A DNA stretch of 64,000 nucleotides from Ophthalmolycus amberensis (GCA_024529925.1 JAFEUB010001038.1:1489001-1553000); one strand, 5' to 3'. Positions 1-13,212 are shown, counted from the first letter of the stretch. Translations and numbers: made by a program. The notes: generated by a model from the sequence alone, not told the origin.

Positions 1-2207
1 ACCATTACACTACCTGGAGAAGAAATGGGTAATAGAGGGGGGGGGGGGGGTCTGGATCGTCTCACTGCAGATATTGTTTTGCTTAGCAGGACCCGCCTGG
101 CATTCCTCCAGTCTGTGTTATGGCTGAGCGTCAGCCCTGTAAGGGGTTAAGTTTCAGGCCACTTATGTACAGGCATGTTCCAGGAGCAACGGAGCATGAG
201 CCAACGGAGCCCGGAGAAAAGCATCGCCAAATATAGAGCAATTTCACATTGTGTTAAATATAATTATAGTAACTGGCACAAGTGGTAGACAAAACAGTCT
301 TCTAGTATAAGATGCTCACCAGAGACATTTGCCTCCAGTTGGCGCTGATGTGGAATAATGTGATATTTGAACATATAAAGTCATCTGTATTCTGTTTTAG
401 ATGTTGAGAGCGATATATTCCGCTTTGAGTTGTAAATTTGCATCAAGATGTTTCACCAATAAATTGTGTGCCAAGATGCAAAGACCGGCGTTATAATGGC
501 TTCTGGAAAAAAGGTGGAAAAATCCGAATTAACGGGATAGTTCTGGTGTTTTGAATGGGGCTTATTCAGTACTGATCCAAAGTCAGTGGATCACCTGCAG
601 GAGATGGATTTCAAGGAACAGACGGGAGCAAAGTAATGTACTGTGTAATGTCGACGTAAAGAACAGTTTTTTCACATTACATAAACTTTATTTGGACGTA
701 AATCCCGTACATCCGAGCATGCGATGAAAGCATAAGCTGACAGTTGACCGTGTATACATTCCTCCTCCTCTGCTGTTTTTCTTCTTCTCTGAGCCCCAAC
801 TTAAAGCTTGGCCGAGTGAATTCCAACAGCCAATCATGAGCAGTGTCGACGTGGACCTCCAGCAGTTCTCAGTGAACTGGAATCACCTGATAGCACCAGA
901 GGCCTTACCCCCGCCGAGCCTCAGTGGAGCAAACCAGCTGACAGGCCCCGATCTCGAACACCCCCCCTCTGTTCCACACATTGTCTCTGGTGTTACCGTT
1001 TCTGTGCATCAAACGGTAATGCAGCAAAAGGAAATAGGACGTCACACTTCAATGACATTACACCTGGAATTTAAGGTAAAAACTTACTGATTGGACCTTT
1101 AAAACAAGGCTACTTCCTTCAAAATGGACACTTTAAAGGTCCAAGTTAAGGTTTAGCGCAATGTTATACATGAACACACAGCAGCTTCCTACCCCTGCTT
1201 GCATACAAATACAAGTTTTCTTCTCATGCTTCTAGTTGACACCATCTGCTGTCCACCCGCACATCAAAAATCATTTCCCTTCTTTACAAATGCAAATCCA
1301 GCAGCATCAAAAGCTCTCCATCCCTTCCTTTGAGATAAGACCGACAGCACAGAGTGATCATGACACCAGCCTTGTTGCATTGGCAGCAGCTCAACCCCGT
1401 TTCCTCCACACATTCTCCTCACTCAAACACTGTGCAAACCCCATCACGCTTCCTCCTCCAGCTCACGCTGAGACAACCCGCCGGTTGTTTGCTTCAGAGC
1501 GTTATGGCGACGTCGGCGGCATGCAAAGACACGATCCGTCAGGGCTGAGGGAGGATCAATCACAACGAGAGCATTCGCCAACCTGAGCCGACATGTTGGA
1601 CCCATGCGCTTTGAACTGCATTGTGGGAGGCAGACGTTTAGCTGCGTTTCCATCACTGTTATCACGGCTCCTGCATACAGGTGGTTTAATCCAGTGTACA
1701 TTGTTTGCTGTTAAGCACATAATGAAAGAGAGTTTCCTATTTCCCTGCAGGACTGTACACCATCTCATTATCAAGTGGAGTTAATCTCTCTTCTGTGCAT
1801 GTTAACAGATGAAACACCACATAATCCTTCAGCCTGTTCCCTGCAGCAGTTACTCATACTGACATAAATACAAGCATCAGGATGTATAAAAGATACAAAC
1901 CATCTTTCCAATATTGTCATCGAGGCTTACGGCGAACTAAACATTTCAATCGTTCTGAACGACAAATGTACACAGAGTGGTCGGCAGGGATGCATAAATG
2001 TTTGGATGAGAGCAGAGCTGCCATGCATTTATGTATTAGTGTTGGGTTAAGACCTGCTGGGTTAAGAGCCCTGACACGCACGCAATCCCCGTGGCCCACA
2101 TAGGGCATCCTGTTCAAAGGGACTCCGGCTACATTTTGGCTCCAACTCCGGAGCGGTCATTCCCATCCTTAATCCGCCTTCTGCACCCATCCAATATTTC
2201 ACCCCAG
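1..2207. other. Non-coding stretch, no gene seen
   Basis: I see no convincing exon or long reading frame here. The stretch holds a run of 14 G at 37-50 and a perfect 13-bp inverted repeat at 1091-1144 (listed separately). The short frames on both strands around 1.2-1.8 kb overlap one another antisense and lack splice or start context, so I treat them as chance. Confidence 0.6.
1091..1144. repeat. 13-bp perfect inverted repeat (hairpin)
   Basis: TTGGACCTTTAAA at 1091-1103 is repeated as its exact reverse complement at 1132-1144, separated by 28 nt. It could fold as a stem-loop in DNA or RNA, or be the remnant of a small inverted-repeat element. No flanking duplication was seen that would prove mobility. 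Confidence 0.6.
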
Positions 2208-2244
2208 CCTCCAGTGTGGGACAATGAGCTTACCGAGGCGTTTG
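2208..2244 (+). CDS. Weak candidate internal exon (37 nt)
   Basis: The segment follows a pyrimidine-rich tract ending CCCCAG and is followed by a strong donor, TTTG|GTAAGT. One frame reads PPVWDNELTEAF, which has a coding-like composition. It is short, has no partner exon in the window and lies on the opposite strand from the better-supported exon set. Matches of this quality occur by chance in 64 kb, so this is a low-confidence call with no function assigned. Confidence 0.2.
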
Positions 2245-2886
2245 GTAAGTTATAACATCCAGCCCAGCCCGGCAGGAAAACAGAGTTACAACTGCCAGGA
2301 GGTTGAGATGGGATGAAAAATGCCTTTGTCAACTTGACGCTCTAAACATGTCAGAGTTTATAGTTTTAGATCAAAAACAGCCAATTTATCAGGTTTTGGC
2401 GCCACATGGATTAGTCCTTCATTTCATTCTTTTGTTAGAATCTGGAAGTTGTGACAGCTCAGGATTGTGCACAAGTTCATTTTTAAGCATACATCATGTC
2501 CAACCTCATCATCTTGTATTAGTCCCTGTTTTAATATCACATGCAACATCGTCAAATTATTGTTTCTTTAACATTTGAATGATCCTTTCTGCAGTCAAAC
2601 CCCAAACACAGAGACGGCATCAAAATCAGCCCGCAGTGTAAACACTACTTCAAGCATCTGAGGGGTGGGGCTCGCACATCTGTGACCGTTCAATCGGTCC
2701 CGATGCATTAGGAAGGTCCAATCAATCACCAACAAGATGCAGAACGGCGGCCTGACCTGCGCCTGTTATCACCGCCTCACCCACAGCTGGTTCCTGACCT
2801 CCCGCCTCCGGCCACGGACCCCGGCTGCACTGGAGGGCAGCGGAAAAACAGGAGCCACATGTCAGCACCCCACACACCAAACCCGC

Positions 2887-2906
2887 CCAGCCAGCCAGCC
2901 AGCCAG
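2887..2906. repeat. (CCAG)5 microsatellite
   Basis: Five perfect tandem copies of CCAG are read directly from the sequence. Confidence 0.9.
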
Positions 2907-3788
2907 GCACAATGAGCTTTACCTCGCCACGGCAGACCATCAATTATTGACGAGGTGAAATGTGATGAGGTTCTGCTGTGAGCAGAGAAACAAAGAACAC
3001 ATGCCTTTCCCTGCTGCCATGTGGCCTTGAAATGTCTTTACTTCATGAAAAGGGACTTTTCTTATCAACATGCTTTGTTCTCTGTGCTTAGAAGAAAATT
3101 CTTCACATTCTGTACGTTGTTTCTCTAGTATGTCGGATCGCAATTACATGCATATTGAACTATGAAAAATAAAAGGATGTTGATGACAAATATAGTCCCA
3201 TCACAAGAGTGCTTAAGAAAAAGGCTGTTTTGGACACCAGAATGTCTCGTGACAACGTGGGTTATCTAAACACCAAGACATACCGTGAGACGTATTCATG
3301 CTTCCTGCTAATGTATGGAGTCGTGTGTTGGCCTTTGTTTGGACAAGTGTGCGCCGCACTGAGTAATTCAGTCAAACGAGTTGAGATGATTGCGATTAGC
3401 AGGATTTATCCAAAGTCAACAACAAGTTGAATGCTCTGGGTTGTTTATCCTTTCCCTCTGTGATAACATCAGTGCTTTAGGAGAGTCTTAATTACACTGC
3501 TGCACCATTACTGTATTTCTTCTGACAAGAGGGACTTGAATGATTTCAGAGCAGATGATTGATGGATGCAATAATAAGATTGGCTGAAAATGATTTGTAA
3601 ACAGCGTAGTGGAGTTATCTGCAAAATCAGAGTGAGGGCAATGGTTTAAATGCATCATTTTGAAGGCCAAAACCAAACGCGTGCACTGGATCTGCAAACT
3701 TTTGAAGCAGCAAAAATCAGACATGAGGAATCCTCCGAGACTCCTGAGCTCTGAGGAATGCACTCGCCAAGGATTACCCCTGCCCTGA

Positions 3789-3804
3789 CTGTCTGTCTGT
3801 CTGT
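3789..3804. repeat. (CTGT)4 microsatellite
   Basis: Four perfect copies of CTGT. A related GTCT run recurs about 150 bp downstream at 3945-3959. Confidence 0.85.
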
Positions 3805-5641
3805 CTCCCTAAATGTTTTCTCATTCTGCGAGCACGACCTGACCTCAATTGTTTCCGAGCCACAGACGCATTCCCGTCCAGACGAAAGGAAACATTGCGG
3901 ATGAGCAGATGTGCTTTAAAAATGGCCGCCGCACCCGCCCGCCCGTCTGTCTGTCTGTCGGGAGGGTTTACTCACCAGCGCTGCTCGTGAAGAACGAAGA
4001 CGGAGCTAGACGCCAACACACAAGAGGCACTCATAAACACATGCATGAACACACATGTACAAACACACCGGCAAAGATATGCGGAGACATGCACACACAC
4101 AACTTTGAATCTTTTATGTCCAAATCATAAAAGAGAGATGACTCCAAACTGAGAGGGTGCACTGTTGCTGGACCTGAACGACCACAGATATGATGAAGAC
4201 AGATATGTTGATGTAGTTTCACTCACAAAGAGAAAAAAACCTTCAGACACACCTTGTTTTGAAATCCAGCTGATCAAAAGGAATTCCCAGCCACACGCTC
4301 AGATTCCAACAGGTAATAATCCTGTGCGTGTGTTTAAGTTGTTCCAGTGATGGTTGTCTCGATTGAATCACACACTCTGACACATAATTGAGTTTAAGTA
4401 AAGCTTCTTTCAATCCGGTAACTACAATTACCTCATGATTTAGGAGTTAACCTGTGTTTTGTGAGGTGCACTCAGACACAAAGACTATTTTTCTGATTCG
4501 GGAATTCGGCCAAGATCCATTTAAACGTCTCAGCAGATCTGAAGGATCAGAAGGATGATAAGGACAGGGTTTTTGAAATGAACCACTTTTAACGACATGG
4601 CGTCTGCACCAAGATTGTCGGATTGTCCGTTTTGTAAAGATACGAAAATTGTCTGACACAGCCTCCCCAATTCGGTCGTCGGAAAGGTGTGGAAGGAGGG
4701 GTTAGAGACACTTTAGACTCTGAAGTTTAGAGTAAAATCTGTAGATTGCAAAGAACACTTCTCAAATCTCACCAACATGCTGTGCCACACTGAGCGCTAA
4801 ATAAGCCAATTGGTTGACCCAAATTGCTGTCAGGCGGTCGGTTGGACACAGAAGACTGGAACTGAACTGAACGTGTTAACATTATGCCCAAAGGGGCCAA
4901 CAATGTTCTTGCATGCTATTGTGAAGCTCAATATGAGGTAGTTTAATCAAATCAAACGCTAATTCGCCTTGACATGCTCAGTGGTAAAAAGGCACACCTA
5001 CACTTTCAGCAGGTCACACGTTTCATCCATTATTCTGTATTTTACGCCCTGGCTGGCCTGGTCTGAAGTAATTAGGGAACAGGGACTCATATTTACTACT
5101 GTACCATAATGCTGGAAGGTTCTGCTGACTCATGGAGACTGTGCAAAGGCGATGGGGTGTTTTACACCGGCTGTCAACGCATCGTTTTTAGAGAGGCGGG
5201 CAAACAGTAGCCCTTTACAGAGGCAAACAAATGGCCGCTTCACACACACACACAATAGAAACAAAAGGTACGGGAAATAGGAGCACTCGAACCCACGGGT
5301 CGGCCATCTCTACTGCTACACAACCCCGAGTGCAAGTTGCTGGGCAGCTGTTGCAGAAGCCAAACGCTTATTTTGCGCTGCAGACAGTTTCTTTACAGAA
5401 GTCATGCATTTAAATTAGTTTGTTGCATCACTAGATTTTGTATTTGCCTTTCATTCCCTCAACAGACTGCTGAACTACCACACATTTCTACTTCCTGATG
5501 GGCGAAAATTGAGAGATAAAGGGAAGATATGTTCCCCTCTATGTGCTTTCAGTTACAGGAATAATGCCATAGCATGCCCGTTCTGGCACTCTGGTAATAA
5601 AGTAATTTAAGGCTACTGCTCTCATTGTTATTCACTCTAAG

Positions 5642-5717
5642 CAAATACGAGTTGACCAAGTGGCTGAAAGAACTTAAATACAACAAGAGAGGTGTTTGGA
5701 CAAGAGTTTTACTGCAG
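5642..5717 (+). CDS. Candidate internal exon, 25 codons, unknown protein
   Basis: A pyrimidine-rich tract (TTGTTATTCACTCTAAG) precedes the segment and CTGCAG|GTGAGC follows it, so both splice sites look good. After one leading base the frame is open for 25 codons and rich in charged and aromatic residues (KYELTKWLKELKYNKRGVW...). No further plus-strand exon could be linked to it, so it may be chance. I do not recognise the peptide and assign no function. Conservation in related fish or an RNA-seq junction would settle it. Confidence 0.28.
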
Positions 5718-8700
5718 GTGAGCTTCTCCAGCAGCCTCCATCCATTTCCTCTCCAGCTACGCCAACACCTCCAGCCTCTGGATGAGGGCCTGCATTTTTC
5801 TCCCACTATTATCTGTTGATTTACAGCCAAAATAGTGGGGAGCTGAAGTGTGTTGACATTCCCCGCCCGGCGCAACCTCAAGTACGACACTGACCCCCGT
5901 TCCAGCCTCGTAAACGGCTTGCTCCGTTGAAAGCATCGCCGTGACAAGAGAAGAAATATGAAACGGGAGGGAATGCTCACGAAGTAATTTTGACTGCTTT
6001 GATCTACAACTTGTGAGATGCATGTGTCTATGAAAGTATGTCAGCAGGAAGGCTGTGTATAACAAACAAGGACAACACCACATTACCTTGTAAACTGTTG
6101 GCATGCAGCACTGTGGCCTAGAAAACTAATCCAATTTATTATTTTCCGAGAAATGAAACACTTGTTTTTTTTTAAGATATGAATATGCAAGATATAAACA
6201 AAAGCTTTTATACAGGGAAAACATAATTAAATGTCTGCTGTCATACAAATAAATTTAATTCAGTTCTGACCGGAAAACAAGCACTTTTAAAGCAGTAACT
6301 GCAAAAACAGCCAGTCTTCGCACCTTGGTGAACTCGCATGGAGCGAGTTCATCCATTTAGAAACCAGAAAAACGCTCCGTCTCTAATGACATCACTTAAG
6401 AGTCAGCAAGGGTGTCTGGATAAAGCTTTGTCTCCCGGCAAAACAGTCAGTGCATGCAATAAGCCATTGATAGCTTGCAAATAAAAGCCTTTTATTGGTT
6501 ATAAATTGTGTCGGACCATTAAACTTTGTGTTTTTCCTGAGTGACATTACTCCAAGTTTAGCCAACAAGAGAGAGAAAAGACATCCGATAGTCACATTTT
6601 TCTGGATTTCCTCCTTGTTACCATTCAGTGAAACGCAAAGCGTGAACTTTCAGCTTATATGCAATGTGTTCTGGCTCTTTGAATCAAAACTGTGCAACCT
6701 GGAAAAATGTGAAAATCCTTTATTGAGCTTTTTAGTTTGCTGTATTTGCAAAAACAGGTCCATACTAGCCTCGCAGAGCTCTGCAGGACTCTTTGTAAAG
6801 TTCCCACGTGCTGTTCGTGGGGGAAGATAAATGTAGAGCAGGCTAAGGGGAGGAATGCATTCAAAGCACCCTTAATTGAGCTGGATGGCCTGCAGTCACA
6901 GAGGCAGAGCGTCTCAACAAGGCTCGGGCTGGCGAGATCCCGAGATGTGCATCACACGTACACATCATTAAACCGGCTGCCTTGGCTGACGGCTCCACGG
7001 TACCAATGAGCACTGCAGAGACAGTGGGAATTACATGGGAAAGTTGTCTGGACGGAGCTCCCCCCCTCCCTTCAAAATGAAAGTCCCCTGGCTGTCAATG
7101 AAGGGGAAGTGCTCCCATGCTGAGGCCCACTGGGCCGGCCATTGAACAGGGGAACATTCCTCAGTAATTCAGGTTGACCTGGACCCAATATGCTAGCTGA
7201 GGGTCACCGAATACAGAGCGCCACATACAGGGAGGAGACCAAAGGAGAGGAGGAAAAGTTGGAGAGATCGGATGTAGAGGAGTGAGAGGCAAAGTGACGG
7301 ACAAGAGTTTTAAGGGGGTGGAAGGAAATACAAAAGCACACGTCTCAGTATGACCTTAATTAAGTTGACTGGGCTGGTGTTTAGGGTAATGATTATCACT
7401 TTAGTAATGCCAACTGGCATCCAAAATATCCCAGTGCACACTTCTTGTGGAAATTGATGAACTTGCTTGCATATCACACAGCTTACAATGACATGTAGGC
7501 CTCAAATGTACAGCGAATGTGCTTGACTCGTGACATACCTGCTTGAATGTAGGACGCGTGATGTAGCAATGGTTGAATGAGAACATGGCAGCAGGTGGGG
7601 AAATAATAATGTGAAGAAATGGGGTTGCACTGCAGCGTTGTCGGGATGGAGAGAATTACAGTTTTAATTCTATAAAATCAAATCCCTTCACTTGGCAATC
7701 CTCTTTCGCAGTAATCCCCAGGTAGGTTTCAGAGGCCAGGGGGCTCAAACTGCCCAGAGCAGCGACACATCTGCCCAGAGCAGCGACACATCTGCCCTGG
7801 TGGCGGGATGATATCACCGGCTGCTCCTCTGATCCCAATAAAGGCGTTAAATGCTGACACTGTCGAAACAGAAACTGGACCAAATGGCTAAACTGTAGCC
7901 TTTGGGAAGCACAGTAATGATGATTGCTACTGAACGTACAATCCCAAAACACGAAAATATAAAAAATAACTGAGTCAGCACTACTGAGGACTGGACAGTA
8001 GATTACAGTTTTAAACTTGCATTCAAATAGTGGATGATGGGATGCATTACATTTTCCCTCATGTCAGAGATTTCACTGACCAAAACACTTCATAAGGAGT
8101 TTACGAGTTACATGCTTGTTGTTGATACTTAGTGTGTCAGGACATAATTTGGGACACTTACAATGGCAAGATTGTAAGTGAGTTTGACTTCCAGTTTCCC
8201 ACTGTAAAACACTTCTTGTTAAAAGGTCCGCCGAATATAAACATTCGCTATCAGGCAGTGTCACGTGTGTAAAGTAGGAAACACTTCTCAGTGTATTTGC
8301 CCTCTCAAAGTAGTGCTATGATGTTGGACGTTATGAGCCTGTGATCAATGCAAATGAACATCCCACTGTTCTGATATCATAAAAAGGAACTTCAGAAGTA
8401 AATCAGACTTCATGCGTATGATGTTGTATCGTATAACCAGATTCTTGCCCTACTTATTTGTCTACTGTATCCAACATCCATTGGCGTCTCCCATTACAAA
8501 GCATGGAGGATGCTATTTTCTGCTCTTGTGTTGGGAAGCACCAGTTCCAAGGGCCAAAAAAAACTCAAGAAAAGAGACAGGGCTTGGCATTTCTCTCTGG
8601 CACTTTGACAACACCAAGAGAGTGATGATTCCTCCCATACTCTCCCATGCTCTCATTTTCATGTTCCCTTGCAGTTCTGTTTTTAGAGATAACAAACCCA

Positions 8701-9569
8701 GCTAAAAATATCCAGCCAGTGTCCTGCATCCTTGCTGCGTTGGTTGCCAGCATCCTAGCCTCTTTTTGTGTCCTGTAAATATGGCTGACTATGAGGAAAG
8801 ACCCCTGACCCGCTGTGACATTGACATATGGACACTCTCACTGCAGCACTTCACGCCACATTAATAAGGAGCTGCAGAGAAGCTGATCATAACAGAGCGG
8901 CCCCATAATCCATATTCCCCACCACTTAGCTGTATCCACACCCAGTTCAACACCAGTCACTCTAGTGTGGGATTAGCTGGCCGGGTAGAAAATCTTAATC
9001 TGCCTGATAGAGAGTGTGAGCAAAGAAAAGGAGCAGTGGGAAGAAAAAAAACATGCATTCCTGCACATTCAAATCCCCTGCAATGCCCGATTGTTTTACC
9101 TCTGCTGAAACGATGGGCATCCGTTTCCTTCCGTTATCAATCAGAATCAAGGAGCTTTACGCAGCCCCATCCATATACTGTTGCCACTAGCAACAGGACA
9201 CGCGATCCCCCCCCGCAACTGGCTAATCGGGCTTAGAGCAAATCAGAGATAATCCCCTGCACGTGTACAATGCTGCTATATGAAATATGTCCCTCCTCTG
9301 GGGATTATTCAGAAAATTGCTGCTCGGGACAAAGTAAAGACGACTGAAGGAGGTGCAGCCGTGAGCAAAAAAAAAAATCTCAAAGGTGCAAGGAAAAGCT
9401 GAGTGTGCATTTATTCTTCTGACAAAAGACAAAGTATGGCACGCATGAAAGGACACCCAGGATCCCCGAACAGGAACAATCACTCATCAAGACAGTCAAA
9501 TCTTGCAGTTGCAGAAGAAATAATGCAGGTCCGTCATGTCATGTGTGCCGACGACTGTCTGCTTCTTAC
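5718..9569. other. Non-coding stretch, no gene seen
   Basis: No supported gene. Notable content is a small hairpin at 6330-6350 (8-bp stem GAACTCGC/GCGAGTTC, 5-nt loop) and a 21-bp tandem duplication at 7751-7797. The short overlapping frames on both strands show no consistent splice or start signals. Confidence 0.55.
7751..7797. repeat. 21-bp tandem duplication
   Basis: The unit TGCCCAGAGCAGCGACACATC occurs twice without mismatch (7751-7771, 7772-7792), followed by five bases of a third copy. It looks like a recent slippage or duplication product. Confidence 0.85.
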
Positions 9570-9598
9570 CCTGGAGGAGATGCAGCATCCTGGAGCAT
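9570..9598 (-). CDS. Candidate first coding exon (alternative promoter), unknown protein
   Basis: On the minus strand a strong donor (CCAGG|GTAAGAAG) ends this segment. Two nearby ATGs are available. The one at 9596-9598 gives nine codons (MLQDAASPP) plus two bases, so it ends in the phase needed to join whatever follows the exon at 19335-19408. The ATG at 9586-9588 gives a different phase. Upstream, 9.6-10.15 kb is strongly purine-rich on this strand, as in many vertebrate 5' UTRs. This would be an internal first exon of the same minus-strand gene. The promoter and gene assignment are inference. Confidence 0.35.
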
Positions 9599-10150
9599 TC
9601 AGAGGACACACATGGTAATCCACCAGCACGCTCTCCTCCTGCTCCGCAGCTGCTACCCACTGATCCCGCAGATGATAAAGTTTACGTCCACAATGCAGCA
9701 CTGCCAGCCGCTACACTGCTCCCTGCCTGCCTCTCGACTTGACTCAAACTGCCTCTCCTCCCCTTCTCGCTCTCCTCTTTTCTATGTTCCCTCAAGCAGT
9801 CAAAAACCTTGCTTCCCTTTCCTCCTCCTAGTCCTCGCTGCGTCTGTCCTCTACCCTCCCTGTCTCTCTCAATCTGGCGACATGCATTGACTCTCCCGAT
9901 GCTGCTTCCCTCTCCTCTCCTTGTCCTGCTCGCTGCATACACCCTCCCTCTGCGCTATGCTTTCTCTCACTAACACACACCCGCTCAGAGGCTCCTCTTC
10001 ACTCACAGAGCGCTGTGTGCCTCCCCCCCCGCCCACCCCGCCTCTGGCTTTATCTCTCTTCAGAATATTTCTCTCCTCAGTCTGTCTCTGCTTCGCTCTC
10101 TTTCTCCCTCACTCTGTCTGTCGCTGAGTCTCTCTCTGGCTGCGTCCGTC
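9599..10150 (-). promoter_or_regulatory. GA-rich candidate 5' UTR / promoter region
   Basis: Read on the minus strand, this region is an almost continuous GA-rich sequence with GAGAGA tracts, interrupted by GC-rich patches (GGCGGGGTGGGCGGGG near 10,025-10,045, an Sp1-like context). It sits directly upstream of a possible first exon with a good donor. No TATA box or transcription start was identified, so the call rests on composition and position only. It could instead be a simple purine/pyrimidine repeat. Confidence 0.3.
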
Positions 10151-10159
10151 CTCCTCGGG

Positions 10160-12687
10160 CTTGCAGGACGTTTAACATGTGTTCAGGGAGACGGCTGCTC
10201 CGCTGCCTCTCTGAAGGTGGCTCTTTCCTCAGGGGAGGAGAAGTGAGGTTTTGGTGGGGCTACACGGAGGAGGAGGAGGAGTTTTTTGGGGGTGACAACA
10301 GTGTTGAGGGGGTTTAACTCCAACAAGGGGACGTGAAGAGGCTAGAGGGAAGCTTGTGATGTTGTACTAACTGGGCCCTTTTAGAACAAAGGCAGGAAAG
10401 GTGACAAAAAGGACAGAAGAGGAGATCAGAAGTGCAAAAAGAAAGAACAAGAGTTTTTCCACAATATGTAGGTGTGATGAGTTGTCCAGCTTGAAGGCAA
10501 AAAGCCTGCCATCATAGAGAGAGACAAGATGTGTGATGTATGAAGTCATTATGAAAGCTCCTGCACCACCTGAACAATCACTGCATAAAGTCACTACTCG
10601 ATGGCGTATCAGAAAGATAATAGAAATGACATTGTTGATGTCAGAAACATGTGGGTTTAAGATGACACGCACTTTGTTGGAGGAATACTGAGGCCCTGAT
10701 TTAAAAACTGATCCTTCTGGCCTCACTTTCGGCCCTTCATTCTTACAAAGCCAACGTTTTAAAACCCAAAGTCTCTCTCCAGTGGATGAATCAGAAAAAA
10801 CTGGCTTCACTTTTTAATGTAGACAAGGGGCACAGAGCTTTTAGAAAACAACGCAGAGAAAGAACGACACTGACAAAGGACGACCGAGGAAGAGATGAAG
10901 ATCAAGAGAGTGAAGGACAGAATCTGAAAGCCAGAGAATAAAAAAAGAATGTAAAGCTGAGGGAGAAGTGCTTGGGTCTGCCTGGCCCGAGTGACGGAGC
11001 AGGCTCCAGCCCATCTGCCGCAATCACAATCAGTCTCAGCTGAATGGCTGTGACAAACTGCAGCCTGGAACTACAGCCTCAACCAGGCAGGACGCCTGCA
11101 AGGACCGAGGGAGATGAGAAGGGGGGATGAAGAGGCAGAATAGGAGGGGGGGCACTCTCTATTGTCTGCTCCCCAATAGGACCAGTGCGAGAGGGGGCGG
11201 GCACGGGAGGGGTGAAAGGGGGAATTAAAAGGGTCCTGGTGACAGCAGCGCTCAGTTAAAGAGGGGAAAGAAAGGACAGTGCTGACTTAAAGCCGGGGCC
11301 ATCGCTGCCACTTCGCCCCACATTCACTGTCACTAATGTCCTAAATGAACAATGACACGAACCATGTGAGAAATTTGTTTCCTGGAGAAGCGAGGAGAGG
11401 GGGGCTTCAAGCTGAGGGAAGGTGGAGCATAAACATGCAGGGATGAGTTCTCACTCCTGGGGTTTGGAGGTAGATTATTTCACGCTGGGAAATCTGGCTT
11501 CACCCAACGGAGATCATAAAAAATTGACACGTCCTGTCAAGTTCCCGTCATCAGATGCCTCGTGAAGCTGGCTGCCACGTTCCCATTTGTCATCATAAAA
11601 CTCAGGGAAGATTCATGAAGCCGGATTACTGCGTTTGTGACCGAAATGTCATGCAGAGGCGTAATTGTGTTTATCATAAGCGCAGCTGTCTCGCAGGGAA
11701 ATCTGAATATAGAGCGACGGGTGATTTGATTCTGAGAGCAGGTGGTCACCAATTAGACACTATTGTGCCGGTTGGGTAAAAAAGACAAATGGACGGCTGA
11801 GTCAGCATTAACGCATACATATGCGACGTAATCAAGAAATATTGAGGGCAGTGTTCCATTCTAATTTGATCAAGAGCGAGCGGCGATCGTTGAGCGATGG
11901 CTCTCGCCTGCAGGCCGACAAACAGACAGTCAAACGTTCCTCTCTCTTCTAATCAGGAAACAACCAGTTTGTTTGCTCGGCTTCGTTTTCTCCCTTTTTA
12001 ACTTCATCATTAGAGTCTTGGTGTGTGTGTTTGTATAGTGCTACAAGTGTGTGTCTGTAGGAACTTGTGTGCACACAGTGTGTGTGTGTTTGTGCATGAG
12101 TTTACAAGCATAATGTAATGTTTACAATAAATGTGCATGAGTGTGTGTTCATACAGTATGTGCACATATAGGTTCTCACAACCATAATTATGTCCATTTA
12201 TAACATTGTGTACGAGTCTGTATTTGTAATATTCATGCGCCTATGAGTGTGTGCATGTGTGTGTCGGCCCTGTGTGCTGAGTGATCTGCTGAGCTCATTA
12301 AGGCGCTGCTTATTGCTCTGCCAGGGGTGTCAGTGACAGATTCCACTGTTTGGAAACACTCGGCCGCCCACACAGCCAGCCTGGCTCCACCACGGTCACA
12401 CACACGTGCACACACGTGCACACACGGGCTAGGTTAGCATTCCTCAGGGAGGAAGGGGGGGGGGACAGGACGGTGCTGGGACAGTGGCTGGAGCGACGAC
12501 GGGTCGATATGGATTTGTAATGGGATGCAGGGTGGTCTGAGGGAAAGCGATGCTCGTAGTTGTGGTTGTGAGCGCGTGTTTGTGCACACGCGAGCGCACA
12601 CTGAAACGTGTGCGTGTGAGCACCTTTGACCTGTGGTGAAGAGTGGCCTCGGTTAAAGGGACGCTAGTCGTTGTGGTAGTATGTGTG
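10160..12687. other. Non-coding stretch, GT-rich repeats
   Basis: No supported gene. There is a (GGA)n run at about 10,266-10,281, G-rich segments around 11.1-11.2 kb, and a long imperfect GT-rich region at about 12,018-12,265 with a CA-rich segment at about 12,395-12,427. The 147-codon minus-strand frame at 10,367-10,810 has no recognisable domain. Confidence 0.5.
12018..12427. repeat. Imperfect (GT)n / (CA)n-rich region
   Basis: Several interrupted runs of alternating GT occur at 12,018-12,265, followed by CACACGTGCACACACGTGCA-type repeats at about 12,395-12,427. Alternating purine-pyrimidine tracts like these can adopt Z-DNA. Here they read as degenerate microsatellite sequence. Confidence 0.7.
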
Positions 12688-13212
12688 CAGTGGTGGAAGA
12701 AGTATTTTGATTCTTTACTGAAGTGAAAGTAGCAATTCAGAAATGTCAAATTACAACTATGGATCCTGTTACTTTACGTAAATTGTATTTTGGGAGCTTA
12801 TTTGTGGAAAGCTTTATCACATTTATGTATTTTAATATTGTCAAGTCTTTTAAACACCAACCAGCAAACATCAACAAACTCAGAGAAAATGACTCCAGAA
12901 TATTTTTCATCGTGCCGTTTTTCTATGTATTTCATCAGAGTGATAGATTTGGTCTAAAGCCTAAAACCACTTATTCTGGCCCCTTTCAGAGTGTTAAATT
13001 ATTGATACACTGACATGTAGGCATCACGTTGGTAGTGTAGCTGGTCCAAACGGAGCTAAATTCATTCGCTTTAAGCCTGAGGGTAGTTTAATCTGTTGCA
13101 ATTAATCATATTTTACGAGCTTATCATATATTTGTGTCAGATAAATGTAGTGGGGCGAAAATGATAATATTTCATACATTCCCTCAAAAGTAAACAAGTA
13201 GTACTTTGTTAC
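12688..13212 (+). mobile_element. Decayed hAT-type non-autonomous element
   Basis: The start CAGTGGTGGAAGAAGTATT and the following ...TTTACTGAAGTGAAAGTAGCAATTC match from memory a very common fish hAT-derived repeat, as does the internal GTCAGATAAATGTAGTGG and the AAGTAGTACTTTGTTACT near the right end. The expected right terminus (ending CCACCACTG) is missing. TATGTGTG immediately left of the element and TCTGTGTG at 13,213-13,220 could be an 8-bp target duplication with one mismatch. No coding sequence remains. Family assignment is by recollection of the repeat, not a search. Confidence 0.55.

Larger units (their letters stand above)
2245..5641. other. Non-coding stretch with simple repeats
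   Basis: No gene is supported. The stretch contains (CCAG)5 at 2887-2906, (CTGT)4 at 3789-3804, a (GTCT)n run at 3945-3959 and an imperfect CA-rich segment around 4015-4105. A 30-nt exon-like segment on the minus strand at 3976-4005 was considered and rejected as too short. Confidence 0.55.

Noticed and set aside
3976..4005. 30-nt minus-strand exon-like segment
   Set aside because: Splice signals acceptable but too short to judge and no linked exon.
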